NCBI GenBank assembly: GCA_030152105.1
Contig: JASLIH010000075.1
Coordinates: forward strand, 1 to 11,215
Source of the DNA: Actinomycetes bacterium
Lineage (GTDB): Bacteria > Actinomycetota > CALGFH01
Direction of reading: 5' to 3'
Length of the DNA stretch: 11,215 nt
Positions within the stretch are counted from its first letter, which is position 1. The number at the start of each line of letters is the position of its first letter. Of the stretch, positions 1 through 7,113 are shown piece by piece. A program made the position numbers and the translations under genes. The notes under the pieces were generated by a model, which did no database searches, was not told the DNA's origin, and saw nothing but the letters and a program-made list of their open reading frames with translations.

Positions 1-165
1 CATCCGGCGCAGCCCGATCGCTGGCTCCGGACGAAGGGACCAGAAGTCGGCGCCGGTGAGCAACCGGACCTTCTGCTGGAGCGACATCGACCCTAGCCGC
101 TCGCGCAGGATCGCCTCCACCGCTTCGACCGGTTGCCGTTCCCCGGCGGCTGGGATCGCGGTCAA
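1..165 (-). CDS. GH3 beta-glucosidase-like glycoside hydrolase, N-terminal fragment
   Basis: This is the first 55 codons of a gene that continues beyond the left edge. The frame reads through S-M-S-L-Q-Q-K-V-R-L-L-T-G-A-D-F-W-S, the N-terminal signature of family 3 beta-glucosidases (usual form MSLEEKV.LLTG.DFW). GH3 enzymes cleave terminal beta-glycosides with net retention. No signal peptide is visible, so a cytoplasmic location is likely. An in-frame TGA lies near 193-195, which limits the start to a TTG at 165-163, a GTG at 120-118 or an ATG at 84-82. I prefer the TTG because AGTAGG sits six bases upstream of it; the GTG is almost as good. The gene begins about 7 bases after the permease stop codon, so it is the fourth gene of the transporter operon and probably hydrolyses the imported sugar. 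Family assignment is firm for so short a piece. Substrate is unknown, and the catalytic residues lie outside the window. Confidence 0.8.
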   Translation of the reverse strand, partial: MTAIPAAGERQPVEAVEAILRERLGSMSLQQKVRLLTGADFWSLRPEPAIGLRRM

Positions 166-172
166 CGAACGC

Positions 173-1063
173 CTACTTGCCGAATCCCGCGGTCAACCCG
201 CTGAGGAGCTGGCGGCGGCCGAGGACGTACAGGGCGAGGATCGGCAGGGCTGTCAGGAGGACGGACGCGAGGACGGCGGGCACGTTGACGCCGTACTGGC
301 CCTGGAACGTCCACAACGCGAGCGGCAGGGTCCGCTGGTCCGGGCTCTGGGTGAGGATCAGCGGCAGGAGGAACCCGTTCCAGATCGCCAGGCCGTTGTA
401 GATGCTGACCGTGACCAGCGCCGGCCGGGTCAGCGGGAAGGCCAGGTGCCACATCGTGCCCCACTCGCTGGCCCCGTCCATCCGCATCGACTCGAAGAGC
501 TCCTTGGGGACGTCGCGGACGAAGTTCGTCAGCACGAGCACCGACAGCGGGATCGCGAACGCGATCGACGGCAGGATGATCGCCAGCAGGGTGTCGTACA
601 GGTGCAGCCGGATGATGATGAGATAGATGGGGATGATGGCCGCCTGCAGCGGGATCGCCAGCCCCATCAGGAACAGCGAGTTGACCGACCGCAGGAGCCA
701 CTGGTCGCCGCCCCGGACGATCGCGTAGGCGGCCATGAAGGAGACGAGGACCGCGGGCACGACCGCGCCCAGCGCGACGATGGCGCTGTTGACGAAGTAG
801 CGGGCGAAGTCCGCCTCGATGACCACCCGGTAGTTGTCCAGTGTCGGTGCGGTGGGCGGCGCGAACGGGTTTGTCGTGAAGTAGTTGCTCTGCGTCTTGA
901 AGCTGGTGATCACGATCCAGTAGATGGGCACGATCACGATCACGAGCCAGAGCCACCCCGCCACCCCGGCCAGCCAGTTGGGGCGGCGAGCGCCGCGGCC
1001 GCGCGAGCGGCGCTTCTGGCCCCCCGCGGCCTGCCGGGTCCCGGCACGCAGCGTCGTCGCCAC
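173..1063 (-). CDS. Carbohydrate ABC transporter permease, MalG type
   Basis: This is an inner-membrane subunit of a family 1 (CUT1) sugar importer, 296 residues long, the usual size. A basic N-terminal tail (to about residue 28) is followed by hydrophobic segments near 33-53, 90-115, 128-150, 158-180, 217-238 and 262-282, which matches a six-helix MalG-type topology. The cytoplasmic EAA loop that docks on the ATPase is seen as E191-S-M-R-M-D-G-A-S and ends in A-F-P-L (208-211). The start is a GTG at 1063-1061, preceded by GGAAGGGG six bases upstream; this ribosome site lies inside the 3' end of the preceding permease gene. Only one base separates the two coding regions, so coupled translation is likely. 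The downstream partner is the partial GH3 gene. No ATPase gene is adjacent. The family call is secure; the sugar is inferred only from the neighbours. Confidence 0.93.
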   Translation of the reverse strand: MATTLRAGTRQAAGGQKRRSRGRGARRPNWLAGVAGWLWLVIVIVPIYWIVITSFKTQSNYFTTNPFAPPTAPTLDNYRVVIEADFARYFVNSAIVALGAVVPAVLVSFMAAYAIVRGGDQWLLRSVNSLFLMGLAIPLQAAIIPIYLIIIRLHLYDTLLAIILPSIAFAIPLSVLVLTNFVRDVPKELFESMRMDGASEWGTMWHLAFPLTRPALVTVSIYNGLAIWNGFLLPLILTQSPDQRTLPLALWTFQGQYGVNVPAVLASVLLTALPILALYVLGRRQLLSGLTAGFGK

Positions 1064-1064
1064 G

Positions 1065-1991
1065 TCAGACCCCTTCCAGCTGGCTCGTGCTCGAGCTGCC
1101 GCCGCCGATCCGGCGCAGGAGCAGGGCCAGGGCCAGGGCCACCAGCACCAGGATCAGCGCGATGGCGCTGGCCTGACCCATGAGGTTCGCCTGGAAGCCC
1201 CGCTTGTACATGTCCAGCGCAAGGTTCCGGGTGGCGTCGCCAGGCCCACCCTCGGTGAGCACGAAGATGAGGTCGAAGAACACCAGCGACCCGACCACCA
1301 TGAGGGTCGACGACGTGATGATCGTGTACTTCAGCTGGGGCAGGGTGATCCTGAAGAACATGCGGACCCGTCCGGCGCCGTCGAGCTGGGCCGCCTCGTA
1401 CATCGACCTCGGAATCTGGCGCACGGCACCCTGGTAGATGAGGGTGTGGAACGGGATGAACTGCCACGAGACCACGAAGATGATCACGCCCATGGCAAGC
1501 CGTGCCTCCCCGAGCCAGTCCTGGACCAGCAGGGGGATGTGCAGCCCGGCGCCGAGGCCGAAGTTCGGGTCGAGCAGCGCCTTGTAGGTGATGGCGATGG
1601 CCGCCGAGCTCAGCAGCAGCGGGATGAAGAACAGCACCGCCAGGAACTCGCGGTACCGCTGGTGCCCGGCCAGGAACACCCCGAGGAGGAGGCTCGCCGG
1701 GGTCTGGACCAACCACGAGAGCGCCATGATCACGAACGTCACCCAGAGCGCGTGCAGCAGGCCCGGGTCGGCGAGGACGGCTCGCCAGCTGACCAAGCCG
1801 GTCGGCTTGATCACCCCGATGCCGTCCCATGACGTGAAGCTGAGGAACAGGACGCCCAGGAGCGGCACGACCCCGAACGCGACGAAGACCAGCAGGGCCG
1901 GCAGCGCCATCCACGCGACCGAACCGCTCCGCCCGCCCGTCGAGGTGGTGCGCCGCGTCCCCGGCGCGGCGGGCGGAGCGAGGGTGGTCAC
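1065..1991 (-). CDS. Carbohydrate ABC transporter permease, MalF type
   Basis: This is the second membrane subunit of the importer, 308 residues. It has a Thr/Arg-rich cytoplasmic N-terminus, then hydrophobic segments near 26-51, 80-108, 114-136, 165-188, 224-246 and 273-292. The EAA motif is textbook: Y198-E-A-A-Q-L-D-G-A, then I215-T-L-P. The frame stays open upstream as far as 2237, but that extension is Arg/Gln-rich nonsense lying over the binding-protein gene. I therefore place the start at the GTG at 1991-1989, which overlaps the binding-protein TGA stop (GTGA, 3-4 bases shared), giving a normal MalF length and tight translational coupling. With the MalG-type subunit it forms the heterodimeric channel that receives sugar from the lipoprotein encoded just upstream. 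The family is certain; the sugar is not visible from this sequence. Confidence 0.93.
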   Translation of the reverse strand: MTTLAPPAAPGTRRTTSTGGRSGSVAWMALPALLVFVAFGVVPLLGVLFLSFTSWDGIGVIKPTGLVSWRAVLADPGLLHALWVTFVIMALSWLVQTPASLLLGVFLAGHQRYREFLAVLFFIPLLLSSAAIAITYKALLDPNFGLGAGLHIPLLVQDWLGEARLAMGVIIFVVSWQFIPFHTLIYQGAVRQIPRSMYEAAQLDGAGRVRMFFRITLPQLKYTIITSSTLMVVGSLVFFDLIFVLTEGGPGDATRNLALDMYKRGFQANLMGQASAIALILVLVALALALLLRRIGGGSSSTSQLEGV

Positions 1992-3337
1992 TGCCCGATG
2001 ACCTGGTTCATGTTGTCGGCGAACTGCTGCGGTGTGATCGACAGCTGGAAGAGCTTGGCGATGTTGTCGAGCAGCTTCTCGGCGGCGGTGGGGCTGAGGG
2101 CCTGGTCCCAGGACTGGGCGAAGATCTTGGCGTTGCTGGCGGTGTCGTAGACGAACGTGAGGAAGTCGGCGTCCTTGGAGGCGCTGAGCTGGCTGCCGGT
2201 GCCCTTGACGATCGGAATCGCGCCGTTGTCGGTCCACTCCTTGACCTCGGCGTCGGAGAGCACCGCGGTGGCGAAGAACTTCTTGGCGGTCTCCTTCGCC
2301 TCGGGCGTGGCCTTGGACGAGATCGAGTAGTACTGGCCGGGGTTGCCGACGGTGTTGCTCAGGTCGCCCTTGCCGCCGTCGACCGCCGGGAAGTTCATGT
2401 AGCCCAGGTTGCCGCCGCTGACGAAGTCGCCACCGGCCTCCTTCATGTTCCCGTAGGTCCAGGTGCCGTGGAGCATCATGGCGGCCTTGCCGGTGTACAG
2501 CAGTGCCTGGTCGGCGTTGGAGTCGGCGGTGATGGAGGAGAAGCCCTTGACGAAGCCGTTGGCCTTGATGAGCTCCTGCGCCTTGGTCAGCCCCTCGATG
2601 GACGCCGGGTTGGACCAGGCGTCCTTCTCGCCGTCGAAGACCGCCTGGAACACCTCAGGACCGCCGATGCGGTCGAAGAGGAACTCCAGCCACATCATGT
2701 TCGTCCACCGCGACTGCCCGCCGAGGGAGATGGGGGCGACGCCGGCGCTGTTGAACTTCGGCACCAGGCTCATGAGGTCGTCCCAGGACTGCGGCGGCTC
2801 GGCGCCGACCTTGTCGAAGAGCTTCTTGTTCCAGTAGAGCACGATGGGCTGGACCGTCTCGGCCGGCATCGCGTAGATCTTGCCGTCGATCGTCGCCGCC
2901 CCGAAGGACGAGGGGAACAGGCGGTCCTTGACCGCGGCGTTCTCGGCGAACCACGAGGTGAGGTCCTCGACCTGGCTGGCCTGGACGTAGCTGCGCAGAC
3001 CGCCGCCGCCCCAGCCCCAGATGATGGTTGGCGCCTGGCCGGCGCCGATGGCCGTCTTGATCTTCGTCTTGTAGGCGTCGTTCGCGAAGGTCGTCGCCGT
3101 GATCTTGGCGTTGGGGTTCGCCTGGTTGAACCGGTCGACGGAACCCTGGCGGATGTCCTCGCCGGGCGGACCGGTGAGGAACCAGTAGGTGGCCGCGCCG
3201 GCAGCGGCACCGCCGCCGCCCCCGCTGCTGCCTTTGTCGCTGGGGCCGGAGCTGCCGCAGCCGGCGAGCGCCACGGTGGCGGCGGTGCCCGCGGCCAGGC
3301 CAAGGAAGTTCCGCCGAGACAACGTCTTGGGGTCCAC
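1988..3337 (-). CDS. Extracellular sugar-binding lipoprotein (ABC solute-binding family 1), Tat-type signal
   Basis: This is the sugar-capturing subunit of the importer, 449 residues from the GTG at 3337-3335, the usual length for the family. GGGAGAGG at 3348-3341 is its ribosome site. The open frame continues upstream to 3454 but carries no better start. The N-terminus has a twin-arginine motif, S7-R-R-N-F-L12, a short hydrophobic core and a lipobox L24-A-G-C27, so it is probably exported folded by Tat and then anchored by Cys27. A flexible Gly/Ser/Ala linker follows (about 28-48). The mature part begins with A-T-Y-W-F-L-T-G-P-P-G-E, and it ends with the C-terminal helices usual in CUT1 binding proteins. 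It is the first gene of the operon. Neighbouring GH3 enzymes and the gene order suggest a beta-linked oligosaccharide such as xylobiose, as for the streptomycete BxlE protein. That substrate is inference; cello-oligosaccharides are the main alternative. Confidence 0.92.
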   Translation of the reverse strand: MDPKTLSRRNFLGLAAGTAATVALAGCGSSGPSDKGSSGGGGGAAAGAATYWFLTGPPGEDIRQGSVDRFNQANPNAKITATTFANDAYKTKIKTAIGAGQAPTIIWGWGGGGLRSYVQASQVEDLTSWFAENAAVKDRLFPSSFGAATIDGKIYAMPAETVQPIVLYWNKKLFDKVGAEPPQSWDDLMSLVPKFNSAGVAPISLGGQSRWTNMMWLEFLFDRIGGPEVFQAVFDGEKDAWSNPASIEGLTKAQELIKANGFVKGFSSITADSNADQALLYTGKAAMMLHGTWTYGNMKEAGGDFVSGGNLGYMNFPAVDGGKGDLSNTVGNPGQYYSISSKATPEAKETAKKFFATAVLSDAEVKEWTDNGAIPIVKGTGSQLSASKDADFLTFVYDTASNAKIFAQSWDQALSPTAAEKLLDNIAKLFQLSITPQQFADNMNQVIGQ

Positions 3338-3358
3338 GGTCCTCTCCCGTCGTCGAGA

Positions 3359-3376
3359 GCCGCGGCCTCCCGCGGC
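3359..3376 (-). other. Leader hairpin just upstream of the binding-protein ribosome site
   Basis: The arms at 3359-3365 and 3370-3376 pair perfectly over 7 GC base pairs around a four-base loop that reads GAGG on the minus strand. The hairpin lies about 10 bases upstream of the Shine-Dalgarno sequence (3348-3341). A second, weaker hairpin (AGCAC/GTGCT, 3417-3430) lies further up in the same predicted leader. Neither is followed by a run of U, so these are not terminators. They may affect mRNA stability or translation, or may be chance in GC-rich DNA. Confidence 0.3.
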
Positions 3377-3477
3377 CAGTCGGTCGTCTGACGCGGTTGC
3401 GACCGGCCGTGGGCCCAGCACGCTGGTGCTTGTTTCGCGCCGGGCTATCGGCACTTTCGACCGTGACCGCGCAAATC

Positions 3478-3506
3478 AAACTAGAAAGGTCGGTGAGGCA
3501 TGTCAA
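3478..3506 (-). promoter_or_regulatory. Candidate promoter of the sugar transporter operon
   Basis: On the minus strand a perfect TTGACA (3506-3501) is followed after exactly 17 bases by TAGTTT (3483-3478; 3 of 6 matches to TATAAT). A -35 element this good is unusual in DNA of this base composition, and it points at the binding-protein gene. Transcription would start near 3471 and leave a leader of about 135 bases. The weak -10 fits a promoter that needs help or is controlled. The palindromic operator lies about 42 bp upstream of this -35. Confidence 0.45.
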
Positions 3507-3547
3507 GATGCTTGCTGAGATCAACTGAACCGGTTTTTCGAATCCGG

Positions 3548-3561
3548 TCGAAACGTTTCGA
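3548..3561. promoter_or_regulatory. LacI-family operator: perfect palindrome TCGAAACGTTTCGA
   Basis: The 14 bases at 3548-3561 equal their own reverse complement, with a central CG as in LacI/GalR/PurR-type operators. The site lies in the divergent region, 31 bases before the GH3 start codon and upstream of the transporter promoter. The LacI-family gene two positions downstream is the obvious candidate binder. From memory, the streptomycete BxlR xylobiose regulator recognises CGAA/TTCG inverted half-sites, which this palindrome contains. Extra TCGAA copies at 3538-3542 and 3579-3583 may be accessory half-sites. Binding is inferred from sequence alone. Confidence 0.65.
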
Positions 3562-3569
3562 ACCATCCC

Positions 3570-3575
3570 GATAAC
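3570..3575 (+). promoter_or_regulatory. Weak candidate -10 element (GATAAC) for the GH3-regulator transcript
   Basis: GATAAC matches TATAAT at four of six positions and lies just after the palindromic operator. No recognisable -35 lies 16-19 bases upstream; that space is occupied by the palindrome. Initiation from here would start close to the Shine-Dalgarno sequence AAGGAGG (3582-3588), leaving a very short leader. A repressor on the palindrome would block such a promoter. This is a weak candidate only. Confidence 0.25.
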
Positions 3576-3592
3576 TTGTCGAAGGAGGCTTC

Positions 3593-6025
3593 GTGACGAC
3601 CTCGGACCCGACCCCCGTGGCGGACCGGGTGGCGGCCCGGTGGCAGGACCCGGCGCTTCCCACGGCCGACCGGGTCGAGCTCCTCCTTGAGCAGCTGACT
3701 CTCGAGGAGAAGGTGGCCCAGCTCGGCAGTCGCTGGATCGGAGGCGCGCTGCCGGATGACGAGGCCGACTCCGGCCAGGTGCCGTCCACGGACGGTGACG
3801 CCAACCACACCGTGGCGCCGATGCAGGACGTGTTCGCGGCCGGGAGGTCCCTGTCGCTCGAGGCGGCGAGCCGGCATGGGCTCGGCCATCTCACCCGGGT
3901 CTTCGGCAGCGCCCCGGTGACCGCCGTCGACGGCGCGGCCGAGCTCGTGCGCCAGCAGCGGGTCGTCCTCGACAACTCCCGCCTGCGGATCCCCGCCCTG
4001 GTCCACGAGGAGTGCCTGACCGGGTTCACGACCTTCGGGGCCACGGTCTACCCGGCGGCGATCGCCTGGGGGGCGACGTTCGACCCCGGCCTCGTCGAGC
4101 GGATGGCGGCCGCGATCGGGCGCGACATGGCGGCCGTCGGCGTGCACCAGGGTCTCTCGCCCGTGCTGGACGTCGTGCGGGACTACCGCTGGGGCCGCGT
4201 CGAGGAGACCATGGGCGAGGATCCCTACCTCGTCTCCGTGCTCGGTGCCGCCTACGTGCGGGGCCTGCAGAGCGCCGGCGTCATCGCCACCCTGAAGCAC
4301 TTCGCCGGGTACTCCGCCGCCCGGGCGGGACGCAACCACGGACCCGTCTCGATGGGCCGGCGCGAGCTCATGGACGTCATCCTGCCGTCGTTCGAGGCGG
4401 CCGTCGCCCTGGCCGGCGCCGGCTCGGTGATGAACTCCTACTCCGACGTGGACGGGGTCCCGGCGGCCGCGGATCACTGGCTGCTCACCGACCTGCTGCG
4501 CGAGGAGTGGGGATTCGCCGGCGCCGTCGTGTCCGACTACTGGGCGGTGCCGTTCCTCGCGACCATGCACCGCGTCGCCGCCGACACCGACGAGGCCGGC
4601 GCCCAGGCGCTCGCCGCTGGCATCGACGTCGAGCTCCCGGACACCATCGGCTTCGGTCCCGGCCTCGTGGAGCGGGTACGGCGGGGCGAGCTGCCAGAGG
4701 CCCTCGTGGACCGAGCCGCCCGGCGGCTCCTCACGCAGAAGGTGCAGCTCGGGCTGCTCGACGCGGACTGGACGCCTGAGGGCTCGGTGGCCGGTGCGGC
4801 CGCCACCGACCTCGACTCACCCGCCAACCGCGCCCTCGCCAGGGAGATGGCCGAGCGGTCGGTCGTCCTGCTCGAGGCCGGGTCCGCGCTGCCGTTGCTC
4901 GGCGAGGGGCGCCCGGCGCCGAGCCGGGTGGCCGTCGTCGGGCCCTGCGCCGCCGACCCGCGTGTGCTCATGGGCTGCTACGCCTTCCCCAACCATGTGC
5001 TGCCGCGCCACCCGGGTCTCGGGCTGGGGCTCGAGGTGCAGACCGTGGTCGATGCCCTGGCGGCGGAGCTGCCAGGCGCCGAGCTCGTCCACGAGCAAGG
5101 CTGCCCGGTGCAGGGAGAGAACCGGTCCGGCTTCGAGGCCGCGCTCGCCGCCGCCCGCGCGGCCGACCTCTGCGTGGCCGTCGTCGGCGACCTCGCCGGC
5201 CTCTTCGGCCACGGCTCGTCCGGCGAGGGGTGCGACGCCGAGGACCTCCGGCTCCCAGGGGTGCAGGCGGAGCTGCTGGACGAGCTCCTGCAGACCGGAA
5301 CGCCGGTGGTCGTGGTGGTGGTCTCCGGCCGCCCCTACGCCCTCGGCCAGGTGCATGGCCGCGCCGCCGGCCTGGTGCAGGCGTTCATGCCGGGAGAGGA
5401 GGGAGCGTCGGCGATCGCCGGCGTTCTGTCCGGCCGGATCCAGCCGGGCGGGAAGCTGCCCGTGCAGATCCCCAAGCGTCCCGGCGGGCAGCCCGGCACG
5501 TACCTCCAGCCCCCTCTCGGCAGTCCGGAGAGCGCCGGCATCAGCTCGCTGGACGCGACCCCCCTCTACCCCTTCGGCTACGGCGGCTCCTACACGACCT
5601 TCGCGGTGGACGCGCTAAGGATCGGCGATGCCGAGGTGCCCACCGACGGCGTGTTCACTGTCTCGGTCCGGGTCCGCAACACGGGCCCGCGGGAGGGCGA
5701 CGAGGTGGTCCAGCTCTACCTGCGCGACGTCCTCGCCCAGGTCGCCCGCCCGGTGAAGCAGCTCGCCGGGTTCGCCCGCGTCGGGCTCGCGCCTGGCGAG
5801 GGTGTCGACGTGACCTTCCGCGTCCACGCCGACCGGACCGCCTACACGAACCGGGAGCTCCAGCGGATCGTCGAGCCGGGGGACATCGAGGTGATGGTCG
5901 GGACATCGGCTGCGGACCTGCCCTGCCGCGGTCGTGTGCGGCTCACCGGCACCCTGCGGGTGGTCGGCCATGACCGCCAGCTCGTCACCCCGGTGGAGCT
6001 CAGCCCGGTCGCCGGCGACGCCTAG
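3593..6025 (+). CDS. GH3 beta-xylosidase / beta-glucosidase-like exo-glycosidase
   Basis: This is a complete 810-residue family 3 glycoside hydrolase without a signal peptide, so it probably acts in the cytoplasm on imported oligosaccharides. GTG start at 3593, with AAGGAGG four bases upstream. The N-terminal barrel holds G-L-S-P-V-L-D-V, R199-W-G-R-V-E-E-T-M-G-E-D-P-Y-L, K235-H236-F and the nucleophile D315 in V-V-S-D-Y-W. The second domain holds G-E545-G-C-D-A-E-D-L-R-L-P, where E545 is the likely acid/base. A C-terminal fibronectin III-like domain (about 665-785) has V-R-N-T-G and G-D-E-V-V-Q-L-Y. The S-D-Y-W nucleophile loop, the V-E-L-P stretch after it and the C-Y-A-F-P-N-H-V segment are familiar to me from actinobacterial beta-xylosidases, so EC 3.2.1.37 is my first choice and beta-glucosidase the alternative. 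It diverges from the transporter operon and is probably co-transcribed with the LacI gene 22 bases downstream. It belongs to a different GH3 subgroup from the partial enzyme at the left edge. Confidence 0.93.
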   Translation: MTTSDPTPVADRVAARWQDPALPTADRVELLLEQLTLEEKVAQLGSRWIGGALPDDEADSGQVPSTDGDANHTVAPMQDVFAAGRSLSLEAASRHGLGHLTRVFGSAPVTAVDGAAELVRQQRVVLDNSRLRIPALVHEECLTGFTTFGATVYPAAIAWGATFDPGLVERMAAAIGRDMAAVGVHQGLSPVLDVVRDYRWGRVEETMGEDPYLVSVLGAAYVRGLQSAGVIATLKHFAGYSAARAGRNHGPVSMGRRELMDVILPSFEAAVALAGAGSVMNSYSDVDGVPAAADHWLLTDLLREEWGFAGAVVSDYWAVPFLATMHRVAADTDEAGAQALAAGIDVELPDTIGFGPGLVERVRRGELPEALVDRAARRLLTQKVQLGLLDADWTPEGSVAGAAATDLDSPANRALAREMAERSVVLLEAGSALPLLGEGRPAPSRVAVVGPCAADPRVLMGCYAFPNHVLPRHPGLGLGLEVQTVVDALAAELPGAELVHEQGCPVQGENRSGFEAALAAARAADLCVAVVGDLAGLFGHGSSGEGCDAEDLRLPGVQAELLDELLQTGTPVVVVVVSGRPYALGQVHGRAAGLVQAFMPGEEGASAIAGVLSGRIQPGGKLPVQIPKRPGGQPGTYLQPPLGSPESAGISSLDATPLYPFGYGGSYTTFAVDALRIGDAEVPTDGVFTVSVRVRNTGPREGDEVVQLYLRDVLAQVARPVKQLAGFARVGLAPGEGVDVTFRVHADRTAYTNRELQRIVEPGDIEVMVGTSAADLPCRGRVRLTGTLRVVGHDRQLVTPVELSPVAGDA

Positions 6026-6047
6026 CGCAGAAGGAGAGAGGGAGACC

Positions 6048-7097
6048 GTGGCGTCCAGGCATCGACGAGCCACCCTGGCCAGCGTCGCAGCGTCGGCGGG
6101 CGTCTCCGTCGCGACCGTCTCCAAGGTGCTCAACGACCGCAACGACGTCGCCCCGGCGACCCGCGCGCTCGTCCAGGAACACCTCCACGAGCACGACTAC
6201 GTCGCCCGCCGCGCCAGGCCGGCTCTGTCTCCAGCTCCAGCGATCGAGCTGTTCTTCCACGGCCAGCTCAACGCCTATCACACCGAGGTGCTGCAGGGTG
6301 TCGTGGAGGCCGCGACAGAAGCCGGCGTCGCCGTCGTCGTCAGCGTGCGTCCGCGCGAACAGCCCAGCTCCGGGGCGAACCGTCCTGCCGCGTGGGCCCG
6401 TGGGCTGGCCGCCGCCGGTCGCCAGGGGGCGATCGTTGTCACCAGCGAGCTGGCGGCCGCGGAGTTGCGGGCCTTGACCCGGGCGCGCATGCCGGTCGTC
6501 GTCATCGACCCCCTCAACCTGCCGAGTGCTCAGGTGACCAGCGTCGGGTCGACCAACTTCGCCGGCGGCCTGGCGGCAACACAGCACCTGCTCGACCTGG
6601 GGCACCGCCAGATCGCCTACCTCGGCGGTCCGGCAGCCGCGGCCTGCAACCAGGCACGGATGCACGGCTACCGCGGCGCCATGGAAGCCGAGGGAGCGCC
6701 GGTCCCCGACGAGTATGTGCGGACGGGGCGGTTCAGCTACGAGCACGGGATCCTGGGAGGCGCCGCCGTCCTCGACCTGCCCGAGCCCCCGACCGCGGTG
6801 TTCGCGGGCAGCGACGAGACCGCTCTGGGGGTGATCGAGGCCGCCCGAACCCGAGGCCTGCGGGTCCCGGAGGACCTCAGCGTGGTCGGCTTCGACGACA
6901 CCCCGCTCGCCCGCCTGGCCGCACCCCCCCTCACCACGGTCCGACAGCCGCTTCGCGAGCTGGGCGCCGTCGCCGTCCGGACAACCCTCCGGCTGGCGGC
7001 CGGCGAGGGAGTGGACTCCCACCACGTCGAGCTCGCGACCGAGCTCGTCGTGCGCCAGTCGACCGCACGTCCACCGGCATCCGTCGCGCGAGGCTGA
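6048..7097 (+). CDS. LacI-family transcriptional regulator
   Basis: This is a 349-residue repressor of normal family length. The N-terminal helix-turn-helix runs A8-T-L-A-S-V-A-A-S-A-G-V-S-V-A-T-V-S-K-V-L-N29. A hinge follows, with Y51 and L60 spaced as in LacI (Y47 and the minor-groove Leu56), although a proline (P58) interrupts it. The sugar-binding core (about 66-340) has the usual L-G-H-R-Q-I-A-Y-L-G-G segment, F-A-G-S-D-E-T-A-L-G-V and V-V-G-F-D-D-T-P-L-A. The frame is open from 5934 inside the GH3 gene. The GTG at 6048 is chosen because the HTH starts directly after it and AAGGAG/GGGAG precede it. It follows the GH3 stop by 22 bases, so the two genes are probably one transcript. It most likely controls this locus through the palindrome at 3548-3561, with the imported sugar or its product as inducer. 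Family is firm, target and ligand inferred. Confidence 0.92.
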   Translation: MASRHRRATLASVAASAGVSVATVSKVLNDRNDVAPATRALVQEHLHEHDYVARRARPALSPAPAIELFFHGQLNAYHTEVLQGVVEAATEAGVAVVVSVRPREQPSSGANRPAAWARGLAAAGRQGAIVVTSELAAAELRALTRARMPVVVIDPLNLPSAQVTSVGSTNFAGGLAATQHLLDLGHRQIAYLGGPAAAACNQARMHGYRGAMEAEGAPVPDEYVRTGRFSYEHGILGGAAVLDLPEPPTAVFAGSDETALGVIEAARTRGLRVPEDLSVVGFDDTPLARLAAPPLTTVRQPLRELGAVAVRTTLRLAAGEGVDSHHVELATELVVRQSTARPPASVARG

Positions 7098-7113
7098 AGG
7101 TGCGGTGATCCTC

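Noticed and set aside
56..1183. Long plus-strand open frame opposite the MalG-type permease
   Set aside because: The product is Arg/Gln/Asp-rich without any domain pattern. It is the mirror of a well-supported permease gene in GC-rich DNA.
1992..2237. N-terminal extension of the MalF-type permease upstream of the GTG at 1991
   Set aside because: It lies over the binding-protein gene, has shadow-frame composition and no ribosome site. The GTGA overlap start gives the usual length.
2468..3391. Plus-strand open frames over the binding-protein gene
   Set aside because: They are Gly/Arg/Val-rich mirror frames. The minus strand has a Tat signal, lipobox and family pattern.
7098..7113. Terminator between the convergent LacI and LLM genes
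   Set aside because: Only 16 bases separate the genes, and I found no stable stem followed by a T-run on either strand.
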